DNA of 49,500 bases from an uncultured Muribaculaceae bacterium (GCA_910578035.1 CAJTOB010000015.1:1-49500), one strand, 5' to 3'; positions 23,058 through 31,200 are shown, numbered from the stretch's first letter. Translations and numbers: made by a program. The notes: generated by a model not told the origin, from the sequence alone.

Positions 23058-24431
23058 GGCATTTTCTTCGGTATTATCGCTGTCGTCGGCGTCGGTGTCG
23101 GCATCGATTTCGCGCACGAACCGTTCGGGAAGCGCTTTTTTTGCCTTTGCACCCAGCGAAGTGAGCGATTTGGCCTTGCCGATGAGGTTGCCGGGGCCGG
23201 TCGAGAGCTTGGCGAAGGCATTGCGACAGGCATCGCCCGCGGCACCGAGCGATTTCTCGATTCGCTCCATGTCGGCGAGGAAACCGTTGAATTTATCGAG
23301 CATAAGCCCTGCCTGGCGGGCTATTTCGAGGGCGTTGCGGTTCTGCTTGTCGTGGCGCCATACCTGTTCGACGAGTCTTATCACCGACATAAGGTGAGTG
23401 GGCGATATGACGAGCACGCGGCTGTCGAATGCTGTCTGCCAGAGGCATTCGTCGAGCTTCATGGCGGCGAGGAATGCACCTTCGTGGGGTATGAACATGA
23501 GCACGAAGTCAACACGCTCGTCGCCGACAACGTCCTGATAGGACTTGCCCTTGAGCTCGGCGATATGCTTCTTTACCGAGGCAAGGTGCGAGCGGGCAAA
23601 GCGGTCGCGCTGGTCGTCGGACTCGGCGTTGACCATTCGCAGATAGTCCTGGATAGAAACCTTTGAGTCGATGATGAGCTTGCGGCCCTCGGTGTAGTTG
23701 ATGACGACGTCGGGGCGCAGACGGTGCCCTTCGGCGTTGGTGACGCTTTCCTGCACCAGATATTCGTATCCGCGGCGGAATCCGCTGCGTTCGAGAATAT
23801 TGTCGAGAATCATTTCGCCCCAGTCGCCCTGCACCTTCGAGTTGCCTCGGAGGGCGTCGGATAGTTTGCGGGTCTCCAGGCCTATGGTCTGGTTGAGCTG
23901 CACGAGCTCGCGCACACGCTCGCCGAGCGAGAAGCGTTCGGCCGATTCCTTGTCGTAGCGCTCGGTGAAGGCCGTGCGGAACTGCTCGAGGTTCTCGCGC
24001 ATAGGCGCAAGGACTTCGGCAAGGCCGGTACGGTTCTGTTCGCGGAGCGCTTCCGAGTTGCTTACGAGCACTTTGGCCGCGAGGTTGCGGAAACGTTCTT
24101 CGAGTTCGGCCTCGAGGCGAGCCTGTTCTTTCTGAATGCGTTCGTTTTCGCGGGCGAGAGCGTCGTTGCGCTCGGTCAGGCGCACTTTCTCGCTCACGGC
24201 TTCGGCCTCGCTCCAGCGCAACTCTTCTATCTGCGCCTGAAGGCGCGCCACTGAAGCCTCGAGGTCTTCGCGTATTTTGCCGAAAGCGGCGCTTTCGCCT
24301 GTGAGACGGCCGTTTTCCGCCGACAGCCGCGCTATTTCGGCGGTTTTGGCCTCGCTGCTTTTGCGGCTGCCAAACATGATTGCGATGGCGGCTATGAGCG
24401 CTATGGAGAGTATTATTATTGCTATTGTCAT
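23055..24431 (-). CDS. rmuC: RmuC-family DNA recombination protein
   Basis: A 458-residue protein. Residues 3-22 are a single N-terminal membrane anchor (IAIIILSIALIAAIAIMFG). Residues about 30-135 are a coiled coil rich in Glu, Arg and Leu. The conserved RmuC domain follows, with QGDWGEMILDNILERSGF, RPDVVINY, LIIDSKVSIQDYLR and FIPHEGAF; it is related to restriction-endonuclease folds through the D...DSK core. RmuC limits inversions at short repeats in E. coli and may act as a membrane-bound nuclease, also reported to affect phage defence. It starts one base after the rfbC stop, within the long minus-strand operon that includes recF. Confidence 0.9.
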   Translation of the reverse strand: MTIAIIILSIALIAAIAIMFGSRKSSEAKTAEIARLSAENGRLTGESAAFGKIREDLEASVARLQAQIEELRWSEAEAVSEKVRLTERNDALARENERIQKEQARLEAELEERFRNLAAKVLVSNSEALREQNRTGLAEVLAPMRENLEQFRTAFTERYDKESAERFSLGERVRELVQLNQTIGLETRKLSDALRGNSKVQGDWGEMILDNILERSGFRRGYEYLVQESVTNAEGHRLRPDVVINYTEGRKLIIDSKVSIQDYLRMVNAESDDQRDRFARSHLASVKKHIAELKGKSYQDVVGDERVDFVLMFIPHEGAFLAAMKLDECLWQTAFDSRVLVISPTHLMSVIRLVEQVWRHDKQNRNALEIARQAGLMLDKFNGFLADMERIEKSLGAAGDACRNAFAKLSTGPGNLIGKAKSLTSLGAKAKKALPERFVREIDADTDADDSDNTEENA

Positions 24432-24432
24432 A

Positions 24433-24984
24433 TCAGTCGAAAAAGTCGCAGTCGGCGAAAGCCCGTCCTGCGAGGTCTTTTGGAGAAAGAATCATATCTT
24501 CGGGCGCCAGAGGCCACTCCACGCCTGCCGTGGGGTCGTCGAAACGCAGCGTGCGCTCGGCCTCGGGGCAGTAGTAGTTGTCTACCTTGTACTGGAACTG
24601 GGCCGTTTCCGAAAGGACGGCAAAGCCGTGGGCGAAGCCGCGGGGTATGTACAGCTGGCGTCCGTCTTCGGCCGAGAGACGGACGGCGATGTGCCTGCCG
24701 AAGGTTGGCGAGGTGCGGCGCATGTCTACGGCGACATCGACAATCTCACCGGCGGTGACGCGCACAAGTTTGGCCTGCGCAGCCTCGCCGGCCTGATAGT
24801 GGAGGCCGCGCACGACACCGCGCGATGATACAGATTCGTTGTCCTGCACGAAGGCGGGGACGATGCCGGTAGCCTCCTCGAATCTGTCGGCGCGGAAGGT
24901 CTCGCAGAAGTAGCCGCGGGCGTCGCCGTGGCGCACGGGCTCTATGAGCCATACGCCGTGCAGTTCCAAGGGCGTGTATTTCAT
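24433..24984 (-). CDS. rfbC: dTDP-4-dehydrorhamnose 3,5-epimerase
   Basis: A 183-residue cytoplasmic cupin enzyme of dTDP-L-rhamnose synthesis. Motifs: GDARGYFCETFR, FVQDNESVSSRGVVRGLHYQ with the catalytic His, DVAVDMRR and the YIPRGFAHGF strand with the active-site aromatic and His. It epimerises C3 and C5 of dTDP-4-keto-6-deoxyglucose. I start at the ATG at 24984, which overlaps the thioesterase stop (ATGA). A longer in-frame reading upstream is out-of-frame thioesterase sequence. The other rhamnose genes (rfbA, rfbB, rfbD) are absent from this window, so it is dispersed, as in some Bacteroidales. Confidence 0.92.
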   Translation of the reverse strand: MKYTPLELHGVWLIEPVRHGDARGYFCETFRADRFEEATGIVPAFVQDNESVSSRGVVRGLHYQAGEAAQAKLVRVTAGEIVDVAVDMRRTSPTFGRHIAVRLSAEDGRQLYIPRGFAHGFAVLSETAQFQYKVDNYYCPEAERTLRFDDPTAGVEWPLAPEDMILSPKDLAGRAFADCDFFD

Positions 24985-25415
24985 AGCTGGCGTCCTTCGA
25001 ATGTGCTCAGGTCGGTGCGCCACTGGTCTGTGACGGGCACTGATGTCGCCGTGCGCGGGTCGAAGCTCACCATGATGGTGGTGCAGATGCATTTCACTTG
25101 GCCGTCGGCGTTGACAATACGCTGCTCCATCACGAGCGAGGAGTTGGCTACAGACACAACCTGAGTGAGTACTTCGAGTTTTTCCTGCACATAGGCGGGG
25201 TGATAGAAATCGCAGTTGATGTTGGCTACGACGAGGCCGAGGCGCATGGGGTCGAACTTGCCGTCCATGAACTGCATGAAATAGCGCATCTTGGCAAGGT
25301 CGGCAAACTGGAGGTAGACCGAGTTGTTGAGGTGCCCGAACATGTCGATATCGTTGAAACGTATCTGAACGGGCGTGTGGTGGCGGAATTCGAATTTGGG
25401 TTCGGGAATGTTCAT
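24981..25415 (-). CDS. acyl-CoA thioesterase (hotdog fold)
   Basis: A 144-residue protein with the 4-hydroxybenzoyl-CoA thioesterase-like pattern: VQIRFNDIDMFGHLNNSVY, where the Asp and the FGHLNN turn form the active site, then LGLVVANINCDFYHPAYV. It should hydrolyse acyl-CoA or acyl-ACP esters; the substrate is not evident. The start at 25415 overlaps the DUF721 stop by an ATGA, and its own stop overlaps rfbC in the same way, so translation of the three is probably coupled. A longer in-frame reading upstream runs through DUF721 in the wrong frame and is rejected. Confidence 0.88.
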   Translation of the reverse strand: MNIPEPKFEFRHHTPVQIRFNDIDMFGHLNNSVYLQFADLAKMRYFMQFMDGKFDPMRLGLVVANINCDFYHPAYVQEKLEVLTQVVSVANSSLVMEQRIVNADGQVKCICTTIMVSFDPRTATSVPVTDQWRTDLSTFEGRQL

Positions 25416-25702
25416 AAGAATCGTATAGATGAGATGACGTCGGCGCCTGCGGCTTCGTTGAGCTGGCGCACAAGGAGCTCGCGCAGATACGAGAGTTCTT
25501 CTTTGAGCGGCGCCGATATTATTTGCACGTTGAGGGTGCGGTCTTTGACGTATATTCGCCCCGTGTATGAGGCTATGTGCTTGCCGGCGACCTCGGGCCA
25601 CAGCGATTCGACCGTGCGCCGGTTGTATTCGGGCCGCAGCCCGGTGGCGTCGATCATCTGCTTGATTATTGCGTCGAGGCGCATGGGTTCTACTCGTTTC
25701 AT
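25412..25702 (-). CDS. DUF721 (DciA-like) protein
   Basis: A 96-residue small basic protein. It begins with an Arg-rich helix (RLDAIIKQMIDATGL), then the WPEVAGKHIASYTGRIYVKDRTLNVQI core and SAPLKEELSYLRELLVRQLN, the standard DUF721 outline. DciA, a DUF721-related protein, helps load or operate the replicative helicase in bacteria lacking DnaC. Its place immediately downstream of recF is a widely conserved pairing and supports a DNA-replication role. Only one base separates it from the recF stop. A helicase-loading role in this organism is inferred from the family. Confidence 0.85.
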   Translation of the reverse strand: MKRVEPMRLDAIIKQMIDATGLRPEYNRRTVESLWPEVAGKHIASYTGRIYVKDRTLNVQIISAPLKEELSYLRELLVRQLNEAAGADVISSIRFL

Positions 25703-25703
25703 G

Positions 25704-26831
25704 TCATTCGGCGGTGATTATGGGGGCGAAACAGCCGTGTTCGACATGCCACAGGCGGTAAGGGTCGTCGATGTGAGTGTCGGGTATGTCGGCCACTATT
25801 TCGTCGAGGTGCTTGCGGTTGGTGTCGGTTATAAAAATCTGGCCGAAAGAGTCTGAGCCGCCTACGATAGCCATGATTCGGCGCACGCGGCCGGCGTCGA
25901 GTTTGTCGAATATGTCGTCGAGCAGCAGCAATGGCTTTATGCCGAGGCTGCTGCGTAGCAGCTCGTACTGGGCGAAGCGCAGAGCCGATGTGAATGTTTT
26001 TGTCTGACCCTGCGAGGCCGAGCGGCGCACGGGCATGTCGTCGAGTGTGAACTCGATGTCATCGCGGTGCGGGCCCGAGGCGGTATAGCGCAGAATGGCG
26101 TCGCGGCTGCGCGAGGCTCTCAGATGCTCTGCCAGGCCTCCTTCGTCCGAATAGTCTTTGCCGGTGTAGCGCAGGCCGGGCTGCTCGTCGCACTCGGCTA
26201 TGGCGCGGTAGTACGGCCGGAAAATCTCTTCGAGACGGGCTATATTGTCGATACGCCGCGCCGATATATAGTCGCCGGCAATCTCGAGCTGGGCCTCGAG
26301 GGCGTCGAAGAGCGAGCCGTCGGCACATTCCTGTTTGAGGAGCTTGTTGCGCTGTTCGAGGGCGTGGTTGTAGCGCACGAGGGCATCGAGATAAGGAGCG
26401 TCGCGCTGCGATATAATCTGGTCGATGAAGCGGCGTCGTTCTGACGGCTCGCCTCCGACGAGCGACATGTCGGCCGGCGAGAGCAGCACCAGCGGGAAGG
26501 CTCCGATATGCTGCGTAAGGCGCTGATATGCTTTGCCTCCGCGCTTGAACGACTTGGGGCGCCCGGGCTGCACGGCGGCGCTGACGTCTTCGTCGAGCCC
26601 CCGACGGAGGTATCTGCCCCGCAGCATGGCGAATCCGCAGCCCCGCTGCACAAGCATGGGGTCGAGGGCGCCGGTGAAGCTTTTGCAGAAGCTCATGAAG
26701 TATAGCGCGTCGAGCAGGTTGCTCTTGCCCATGCCGTTGTCGCCGAGAAAACAGTTTATCTTCGGCGAAAACTGCAGTTCCGCCGAAGATATATTTTTAA
26801 AGCTGACAAGACTTATCTCTCTGAGTATCAC
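25704..26831 (-). CDS. recF: DNA replication and repair protein RecF
   Basis: A 375-residue cytoplasmic SMC-like ATPase that helps load RecA at single-strand gaps. Motifs: the Walker A in FLGDNGMGKSNLLDALYFM (about residues 30-45), LLSPADMSLVGGEPSERRRFID, the ABC signature-like SASQGQTKTFTSALR, and the Walker B in LLLLDDIFDKLD followed by the D-loop region. The ATG overlaps the esterase stop by four bases, so it belongs to the 28266-to-21028 gene run. The gene is normally near dnaA or dnaN in other phyla; in Bacteroidetes the recF-DUF721 pair is common instead. Confidence 0.93.
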   Translation of the reverse strand: MILREISLVSFKNISSAELQFSPKINCFLGDNGMGKSNLLDALYFMSFCKSFTGALDPMLVQRGCGFAMLRGRYLRRGLDEDVSAAVQPGRPKSFKRGGKAYQRLTQHIGAFPLVLLSPADMSLVGGEPSERRRFIDQIISQRDAPYLDALVRYNHALEQRNKLLKQECADGSLFDALEAQLEIAGDYISARRIDNIARLEEIFRPYYRAIAECDEQPGLRYTGKDYSDEGGLAEHLRASRSRDAILRYTASGPHRDDIEFTLDDMPVRRSASQGQTKTFTSALRFAQYELLRSSLGIKPLLLLDDIFDKLDAGRVRRIMAIVGGSDSFGQIFITDTNRKHLDEIVADIPDTHIDDPYRLWHVEHGCFAPIITAE

Positions 26832-27637
26832 TTATTGAATGCCTGGTTGAAGAAGATGAGGTGGTGAAGCACTGAGTTTGCCCAGTAGCTGTGGCTGTGG
26901 TTGCCCGGGCGCGAGGTGTAGTCGTGTGGCACGTTGGCGTCGAGCAGGGCCCGGTGCAGTTTTTCGTTTACGCGGGCGAAGAAATCGTCTTTTCCGCAGT
27001 CGAAAATTATGTTTATGCCGGCTTCTTTGACTTTGGGTATGTTTCCGGCTATGGTATGGCTGTTCCAGAGTTCGGGGTTCTTGCTGTAAGACTGGCCGAG
27101 GAGCTTCTCGGTGTTCCATTTTCCGGCGAAGGGGCGGATATCGACGCCGCCGCTCATGCTGCCGGCGCTTCCGAACACATCGGGGTGATTGATTGCAAGC
27201 CAGAGCGCGCCGTGGCCTCCCATGCTCAGACCCGTGATGGCGCGCTGTGCGGCTTCGGGCCTGGTGGGGTAGTGGGCGTCGATATATGGCACGAGTTCAT
27301 CGATGATGAAGCTTTCCATCTGCAGTTTCGGGTTGACGGGAGAGTTCCAGTACCAGCTGTCGCGGCCGTCGGGCATAACCATTATCATGCCGTATTGGTC
27401 GGCGAGCTCGCCAAGGCGCGGCTGTGTGCGGGAGCTCCAGTCGCGGTATGTGCCGGAGAAACCGTTCAGCAGATATACTGTCGGTCGCCGGGTGTTCTTG
27501 TTGCCGTCGGGAGTGATTACGACAGCCTTTGCAGGGCCGTCGAGGAGGGTGGTGTTGATGGCTATTGTGTCGGTTGTGAAGGCACTTGCGCCAAAAGCCA
27601 TGCAGAGTGTGAAGATGGCGGAAATTAACTTTTTCAC
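26828..27637 (-). CDS. secreted esterase, alpha/beta hydrolase
   Basis: A 269-residue exported hydrolase with a signal peptide (KKLISAIFTLCMAFGASAF). The fold is that of the putative esterase/esterase D family (PF00756): VYLLNGFSGTYRDW, MIMVMPDGRDSWYWN, the nucleophile Ser in GLSMGGHGAL (at about residue 143), IIFDCGKDDFF with the acid Asp and a late His in GNHSHSYW. Relatives include feruloyl, acetyl-xylan and mycolyl esterases. A role in removing esters from dietary or host glycans is plausible. It overlaps both neighbours by four bases, an odd position for a secreted enzyme between a kinase and recF. Confidence 0.85.
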   Translation of the reverse strand: MKKLISAIFTLCMAFGASAFTTDTIAINTTLLDGPAKAVVITPDGNKNTRRPTVYLLNGFSGTYRDWSSRTQPRLGELADQYGMIMVMPDGRDSWYWNSPVNPKLQMESFIIDELVPYIDAHYPTRPEAAQRAITGLSMGGHGALWLAINHPDVFGSAGSMSGGVDIRPFAGKWNTEKLLGQSYSKNPELWNSHTIAGNIPKVKEAGINIIFDCGKDDFFARVNEKLHRALLDANVPHDYTSRPGNHSHSYWANSVLHHLIFFNQAFNK

Positions 27638-28266
27638 TTTTCGAGTCGTTGTTTTATAAATTCAATTGCGTAGTCGGCGAGGTCGTCGATGGAGCGGCCT
27701 GCAGAGTTAAGGCACAGGTCGTAGCTTTCGGCATAGCCCCATCTTTTGTCGGTATAGAAATTGTAGAAATTGGCGCGGAGTTTGTTTGTGCGTTCGGCGA
27801 GCGCTTTTGCGTCTGATTCGCGGGCCACATCGCCTCTGGCGGTTATGCGGCGCACGCATTCTTCGATGGGGGCATGAACGAAGATGTTGACCACATTGGG
27901 GAGGTCGCGGAGCACATAGTCGGCGCTTCGGCCTACGATTACGCAGGGTTCGGAGGCTGCGAGCTCGTGCATGAGGTCGCACTGGGCGGTGTAAGTGCTG
28001 TCCGAGCCGTTTCCGCTGGGGTTGCCAATCCACGACATCGGGTAAAACCCGAATGAGAACGGCATGGCGCTACCCATGACGCTTGGTGCGCGTTCGTCGT
28101 TTTTCTCGAAGTATTCGAGGTTGTAGCCGGCTTTTTCGGCGGCTTTGACGAGCAGCATCTTGTCGTAGAAGCTGATGCCGAGTTTTTCGGCGATAGCACG
28201 TCCGAGCGCGCGCCCTCCGCTGCCGAAGGTGCGTCCTATGGTGATTACATATTTTTCAGGTAGCAT
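27634..28266 (-). CDS. cytidylate kinase-like protein
   Basis: A 210-residue cytoplasmic protein of the AAA_33/Cytidylate_kin2 type. The P-loop is modified: ITIGRTFGSGGRALGRAIAEKLG (GxxxGSGG), followed by FYDKMLLVKAAEKAG, CVIVGRSADYVLRD and VVNIFVHAPIEECVRRI. This family phosphorylates nucleosides or related small molecules, but most members lack a verified substrate. The true CMP kinase is probably encoded elsewhere. It heads the tightly spaced minus-strand run and overlaps the esterase gene by four bases. No strong promoter stands in the short gap upstream, so transcription may enter from the toxin-antitoxin pair. Confidence 0.82.
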   Translation of the reverse strand: MLPEKYVITIGRTFGSGGRALGRAIAEKLGISFYDKMLLVKAAEKAGYNLEYFEKNDERAPSVMGSAMPFSFGFYPMSWIGNPSGNGSDSTYTAQCDLMHELAASEPCVIVGRSADYVLRDLPNVVNIFVHAPIEECVRRITARGDVARESDAKALAERTNKLRANFYNFYTDKRWGYAESYDLCLNSAGRSIDDLADYAIEFIKQRLEK

Positions 28267-28309
28267 GATTTGTATTTATTAGAACCGTGAGGCGGATTTT
28301 ATTTTAACA

Positions 28310-28834
28310 TCAATCTCTGGAGTCTGCCTTTATCATAGGGTTTAGCTCATGATAGGGGTCAAAAAACAATATGTATATATGGCCGTTTGTTCCCAACATA
28401 AAATACAGGCGAGGGCAGCGCGTGCCCTTGTTTCGGTCTCCTTTTTCCTTGTGGTTTTTGTCGTGTAGAGCGATATGATAAATTATCGGATTCGACTGTG
28501 CCATTTCAGGATATATCTGTAAAACGGCTTTCTTGAGATTGCCTTTTATGTCTGATCTGCGGAGGTGTAAATCGTTTGCTCTTGATGAGAGGTTGTCTAT
28601 TGTCGTGGTTGACAGTAGATTCATTCTCTCAAAATACATGGATATTTCTTGCTGCTCGAATGCTTGTTTGAAATGATAGTCGGTCTTGCCTAGGTCGATA
28701 TAGTCATATTTGATGACGCCGTGTACTGAATGCGACAGTCTGGAGTCATCTTTCGTCAAGGAATATTTCAGGGGATCTCGTCGGTTGATTGTATAGTAAT
28801 CTTCGTGTTCAAGATCAACAGCGGTCAGTTTCAT
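28310..28834 (-). CDS. unrecognised partner (possible toxin) of a Panacea protein
   Basis: A 174-residue soluble protein, AT-rich relative to the surrounding genes. The N-terminal half is strongly charged and hydrophilic (SRLSHSVHGVIKYDYIDLG, then EQQEISMYFERMNLL), with a helical middle. The C-terminal part has RCPRLYFMLGTNGHIYILFFDPYH, a beta hairpin that looks like the core of a small enzyme or interaction domain. It is translated right after the Panacea-domain gene (ATGA overlap), where toxins of PanT/PanA systems usually lie. No known toxin family is recognised. It could be a novel toxin or an accessory. Confidence 0.6.
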   Translation of the reverse strand: MKLTAVDLEHEDYYTINRRDPLKYSLTKDDSRLSHSVHGVIKYDYIDLGKTDYHFKQAFEQQEISMYFERMNLLSTTTIDNLSSRANDLHLRRSDIKGNLKKAVLQIYPEMAQSNPIIYHIALHDKNHKEKGDRNKGTRCPRLYFMLGTNGHIYILFFDPYHELNPMIKADSRD

Positions 28835-29346
28835 GCCTTTGCCATGTTGCGTTCGTGCCGTTCCTTATAATATTGATACATCGTATCCAGCGAAAGTTCT
28901 CTTTCGGATCGGTCAAAGGGCCTTAGCCCTTCCCGCATTTCTACCCAGGGTTTCTCGGAATGGGTGAGGAAAATCAGATCATTCTGGGTTTTGGAGCCAT
29001 AAAGAAGTATTATTGATTCCAATAGTTCAAAATCGAGTTGCATATTGCCGCATATTTCTTCGAGGCCTTTTTCCGGTGCACCTTCGTAAAAATCGGAGGC
29101 TTTCAGATGATCGCACATGTTTGCGGTCTTGCTCTTATAAGCATGGAATATAACAGGATAGACAGGTCCATTGACCCAAGCCTGAGGCTTGTCAGAAAAA
29201 GGCACGTTCTCTCTGCCATAAAAAACCATATACCATGCCTGTACATAGTATAACAGTTTTTGTAGCTTTAGTGGGCTGATTGTCAGTCCTTTTAAAAGCG
29301 ACGTAAGGCCGATGTAACGTGCTATGTCTTGTATCGGATATGTCAT
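28831..29346 (-). CDS. Panacea-domain (DUF4065, SocA-like) antitoxin
   Basis: A 171-residue protein that fits the Panacea/DUF4065 family. It has IARYIGLTSLLKGLTISPLKLQKLLYYVQAWYMVFYG, where LKLQKLLYY is the family hallmark, then AWVNGPVYPVIFHAY and LTHSEKPWVEMREGL. The Panacea domain occurs in SocA and in many antitoxins that hold unrelated toxins, some of which act against phage. It is first of the pair with an ATGA overlap to the downstream gene. The leader carries two inverted repeats, which suits autorepression. The identification is firm for the domain; the toxin-antitoxin role is inferred from the pairing. Confidence 0.85.
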   Translation of the reverse strand: MTYPIQDIARYIGLTSLLKGLTISPLKLQKLLYYVQAWYMVFYGRENVPFSDKPQAWVNGPVYPVIFHAYKSKTANMCDHLKASDFYEGAPEKGLEEICGNMQLDFELLESIILLYGSKTQNDLIFLTHSEKPWVEMREGLRPFDRSERELSLDTMYQYYKERHERNMAKA

Positions 29347-29352
29347 AATACC

Positions 29353-29409
29353 ATTTTATAAAATATTTGTACGAAAGTACTCCCTATATTGCAGAATAAC
29401 GCAAAGATA
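29353..29409 (-). promoter_or_regulatory. promoter and inverted repeats of the Panacea pair
   Basis: The minus strand reads TATCTTTG at 29409-29402, giving a leader of about 50 bases. Two inverted repeats lie within that leader: the perfect 12-base palindrome ATTTTATAAAAT (29353-29364) and GTAC-GAAA-GTAC (29369-29380). Their position suggests an autoregulatory operator, but no binding family can be named from sequence. Confidence 0.5.
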
Positions 29410-29425
29410 CGAAAAAAGTGCGATA

Positions 29426-30574
29426 TTACAAGGTCATCAGGTGGGTGAGCATGCGGCGTTCGGCGGGGGTGAGGGCTTTGCCGCGGCGAGCCATCATGCG
29501 CTCGGCGATATCGAAGAATTTCTTTTCGGGAACGCGGGTGAAACCGGCCGTGGAGCCTTCGCTGAACGACTCGACGAAGTTGCGGGGAAAGCCTGCGCCG
29601 TGCACGTTGACGCCCACGCCGAGCACCGTGGCGGTGTTGAACATGGTGTTTATTCCGGCCTTGGAGTGGTCGCCCATTATGAGACCGCAGAACTGCAGCG
29701 ATGTGCGTGCGAAGCGGTGTGTGGGATAGTTCCAAAGGCGTATCTGGGTGTAGTCGTTCTTGAGGTTGGAGGCTACGGCGCCGGCGCCGATGTTGCACCA
29801 TTCGCCTATGACGGCGTTGCCGAGGAAGCCGTCGTGGGCCTTGTTGGAGTAGCCGAGGAATACGACGTTGTTCAACTCGCCGCCGACCTTGCAGAAGGGG
29901 CCTACGGTGGTGTCGGGATAGATTTTAGTGCCCATATTGACGGTTGCGTGCTCGCAGAGGGCTATCGGTCCGCGGAGCATGGAGCCTTCCATGATTTCGG
30001 CGTCGGCGCCTACGTATATGGGGCCTTTGGCGGTGTTGAGGAAGGCACCTTCGACTACCGCACCTTCTTCGATGAAGATAAGCGAGGGGTCGCCGATGAC
30101 GGTGTTAGAGGCCGACAGGGGCTGCGAGGTGCGGCCGGCGGTGAGACGTTCGAAGTCGGCCTTTATCCGGGCGCCGTTGAGCATGAAGATGTCGTATAGC
30201 TGCTCTATGGCGGTGACTTCGGTGTACGATTCGATGCGTGCGGCGATTTCTTTGCCGCGGTGGGCTATAACGCGGCCGCGGGCGTCGATAAGTGCCTCGC
30301 CCGGCTTCAGGGCTGCAGCCTTGGCCGCGAGAAGGGTGTCGGGCAGCACATTGCCGGCTATGAAGAGGGTGTCGGGGCAGTCTTCGCCTATGGCAGGGAA
30401 GAGCTCTTCGAGATATTGCTCTGATACTTTCCAGGAGTATTCGCCGGGCAGAAAAGCCTGCCATTTCTCGGCTATGGTGTCGATGCCTATTCGGATAGCG
30501 CCTACGGGGCGTGTGAAGCATATCGGGAGCAGGTCTGCCCACACCGCATGCTCGTCGTATAATATCACATTCAT
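29426..30574 (-). CDS. GlmU-like sugar nucleotidyltransferase-family protein
   Basis: A 382-residue cytoplasmic protein of the Bacteroidetes alternative GlmU family (TIGR03991-like). The ATG at 30574 gives the conserved beginning MNVILYDEHAVW; a further 13 codons upstream are rejected. The N-terminal third replaces the usual nucleotidyltransferase loop with LPICFTRPVGAIRIGI. The middle and C-terminal parts are hexapeptide left-handed beta-helix repeats (GDPSLIFIEEGAVVEGAF, IYVGADAEIMEG, IYPDTTVGPFCKVGGE) as in acyltransferases and N-acetylglucosamine-1-phosphate uridyltransferase. It probably takes part in UDP-GlcNAc or related sugar-nucleotide synthesis. The exact reaction is not established. 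Confidence 0.85.
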   Translation of the reverse strand: MNVILYDEHAVWADLLPICFTRPVGAIRIGIDTIAEKWQAFLPGEYSWKVSEQYLEELFPAIGEDCPDTLFIAGNVLPDTLLAAKAAALKPGEALIDARGRVIAHRGKEIAARIESYTEVTAIEQLYDIFMLNGARIKADFERLTAGRTSQPLSASNTVIGDPSLIFIEEGAVVEGAFLNTAKGPIYVGADAEIMEGSMLRGPIALCEHATVNMGTKIYPDTTVGPFCKVGGELNNVVFLGYSNKAHDGFLGNAVIGEWCNIGAGAVASNLKNDYTQIRLWNYPTHRFARTSLQFCGLIMGDHSKAGINTMFNTATVLGVGVNVHGAGFPRNFVESFSEGSTAGFTRVPEKKFFDIAERMMARRGKALTPAERRMLTHLMTL

Positions 30575-30592
30575 TGTATTCGGTTTTGTCTG

Positions 30593-30664
30593 CAAAATTA
30601 GCGTTTTTCGCACAATCGCGTGTCATTTAAGTCAATCAAAAGGGTTTCGGCGGCTGTAATTTTG
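30593..30664. promoter_or_regulatory. divergent promoters for the GlmU-like and holin-like genes
   Basis: The minus -7 box TAATTTTG at 30600-30593 serves the GlmU-like gene (leader about 15 bases). The plus -7 box TAATTTTG at 30657-30664 lies only seven bases before the ATG at 30672, so the holin-like transcript should be leaderless or have a leader of a few bases. Confidence 0.5.
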
Positions 30665-30671
30665 CAGTGTT

Positions 30672-31112
30672 ATGGATAATTCTCAGATAAAAATAGCTGT
30701 GACGGCGGCCGGAGGTGCCGCGGCGGCTTTCGTTGAGCCCGTTCTGCCTGTGGCGGGGCTTTGTACGGCCATGGTGATGGCCGATGTTGTGTCGGGTGTG
30801 CGGCTTCGGCGGCGTCTGCGTCGTGCCGGTAAACTAAAGGGTGGTGCATGTCTGTCTTCCAGGCAATTCGGACGGGCGGTGCGTCGGCTGGTTGGGGTAT
30901 ATGTGGGGCTTTGTGTGGCTCACGGAGCCGATTTGGCACTGGGTTCGGCCATAAGTTTTCTCACCGGCGGGCACAGTGCGCTCAATATGCTGGGCGTGGT
31001 TATTTTTCTGTGGCAGCTGATGTCGGTTCTCGAAAATGAATCGACCTGCAGCGATGCCGCATGGGCGGCGAAGGCCCGAAAGTATCTTGAAGACAAGAGC
31101 AAAATGAATTAG
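30672..31112 (+). CDS. phage holin-family (holin 4-like) membrane protein
   Basis: A 146-residue membrane protein with three to four hydrophobic segments (about 8-32, 72-95, 100-123). The arrangement MVMADVVSG, an Arg-rich cytoplasmic loop (RLRRRLRRAGKLKGG), SSRQFGRAVRRL and LWQLMSVLENES follows the Bacteroidetes Phage_holin_4 family, in which the C-terminal helix with the LENxS end is conserved. No other phage genes are nearby, so it is a lone relic or a host-adopted holin-like gene. The family assignment is from pattern memory. It ends in a stop codon that forms part of a period-7 array. Confidence 0.65.
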   Translation: MDNSQIKIAVTAAGGAAAAFVEPVLPVAGLCTAMVMADVVSGVRLRRRLRRAGKLKGGACLSSRQFGRAVRRLVGVYVGLCVAHGADLALGSAISFLTGGHSALNMLGVVIFLWQLMSVLENESTCSDAAWAAKARKYLEDKSKMN

Positions 31113-31183
31113 GAGTTAGTAATTATAAATTAGGAGTGTCGTTTTTGGGCAACTTCTAACTACTAACTTCTAATTTCTAACTA
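31109..31183 (+). repeat. period-7 inverted arrays before recQ
   Basis: Four 7-base units TTAGGAG, TTAGTAA, TTATAAA, TTAGGAG (31109-31136) begin in the stop codon of the holin-like gene. After about 15 unrelated bases come ACTTCTA, ACTACTA, ACTTCTA, ATTTCTA, ACTA (31152-31183), whose reverse complement is the TTAGAAG unit. The two halves form an imperfect inverted repeat that could act as a terminator. Confidence 0.75.
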
Positions 31184-31192
31184 AAAAAGTCT

Positions 31193-31200
31193 TATTTTTG
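31193..31200 (+). promoter_or_regulatory. -7 box of recQ
   Basis: TATTTTTG at 31193-31200 lies four bases before the ATG at 31205 and seven before that at 31208, so the second ATG may be the start of a leaderless mRNA. No -33 TTTG is evident; a pyrimidine array occupies that region. Confidence 0.45.

Noticed and set aside
30575..30613. Thirteen-codon N-terminal extension of the GlmU-like protein
   Set aside because: The -7 box at 30600-30593 lies within this extension, and the conserved family beginning is at 30574.
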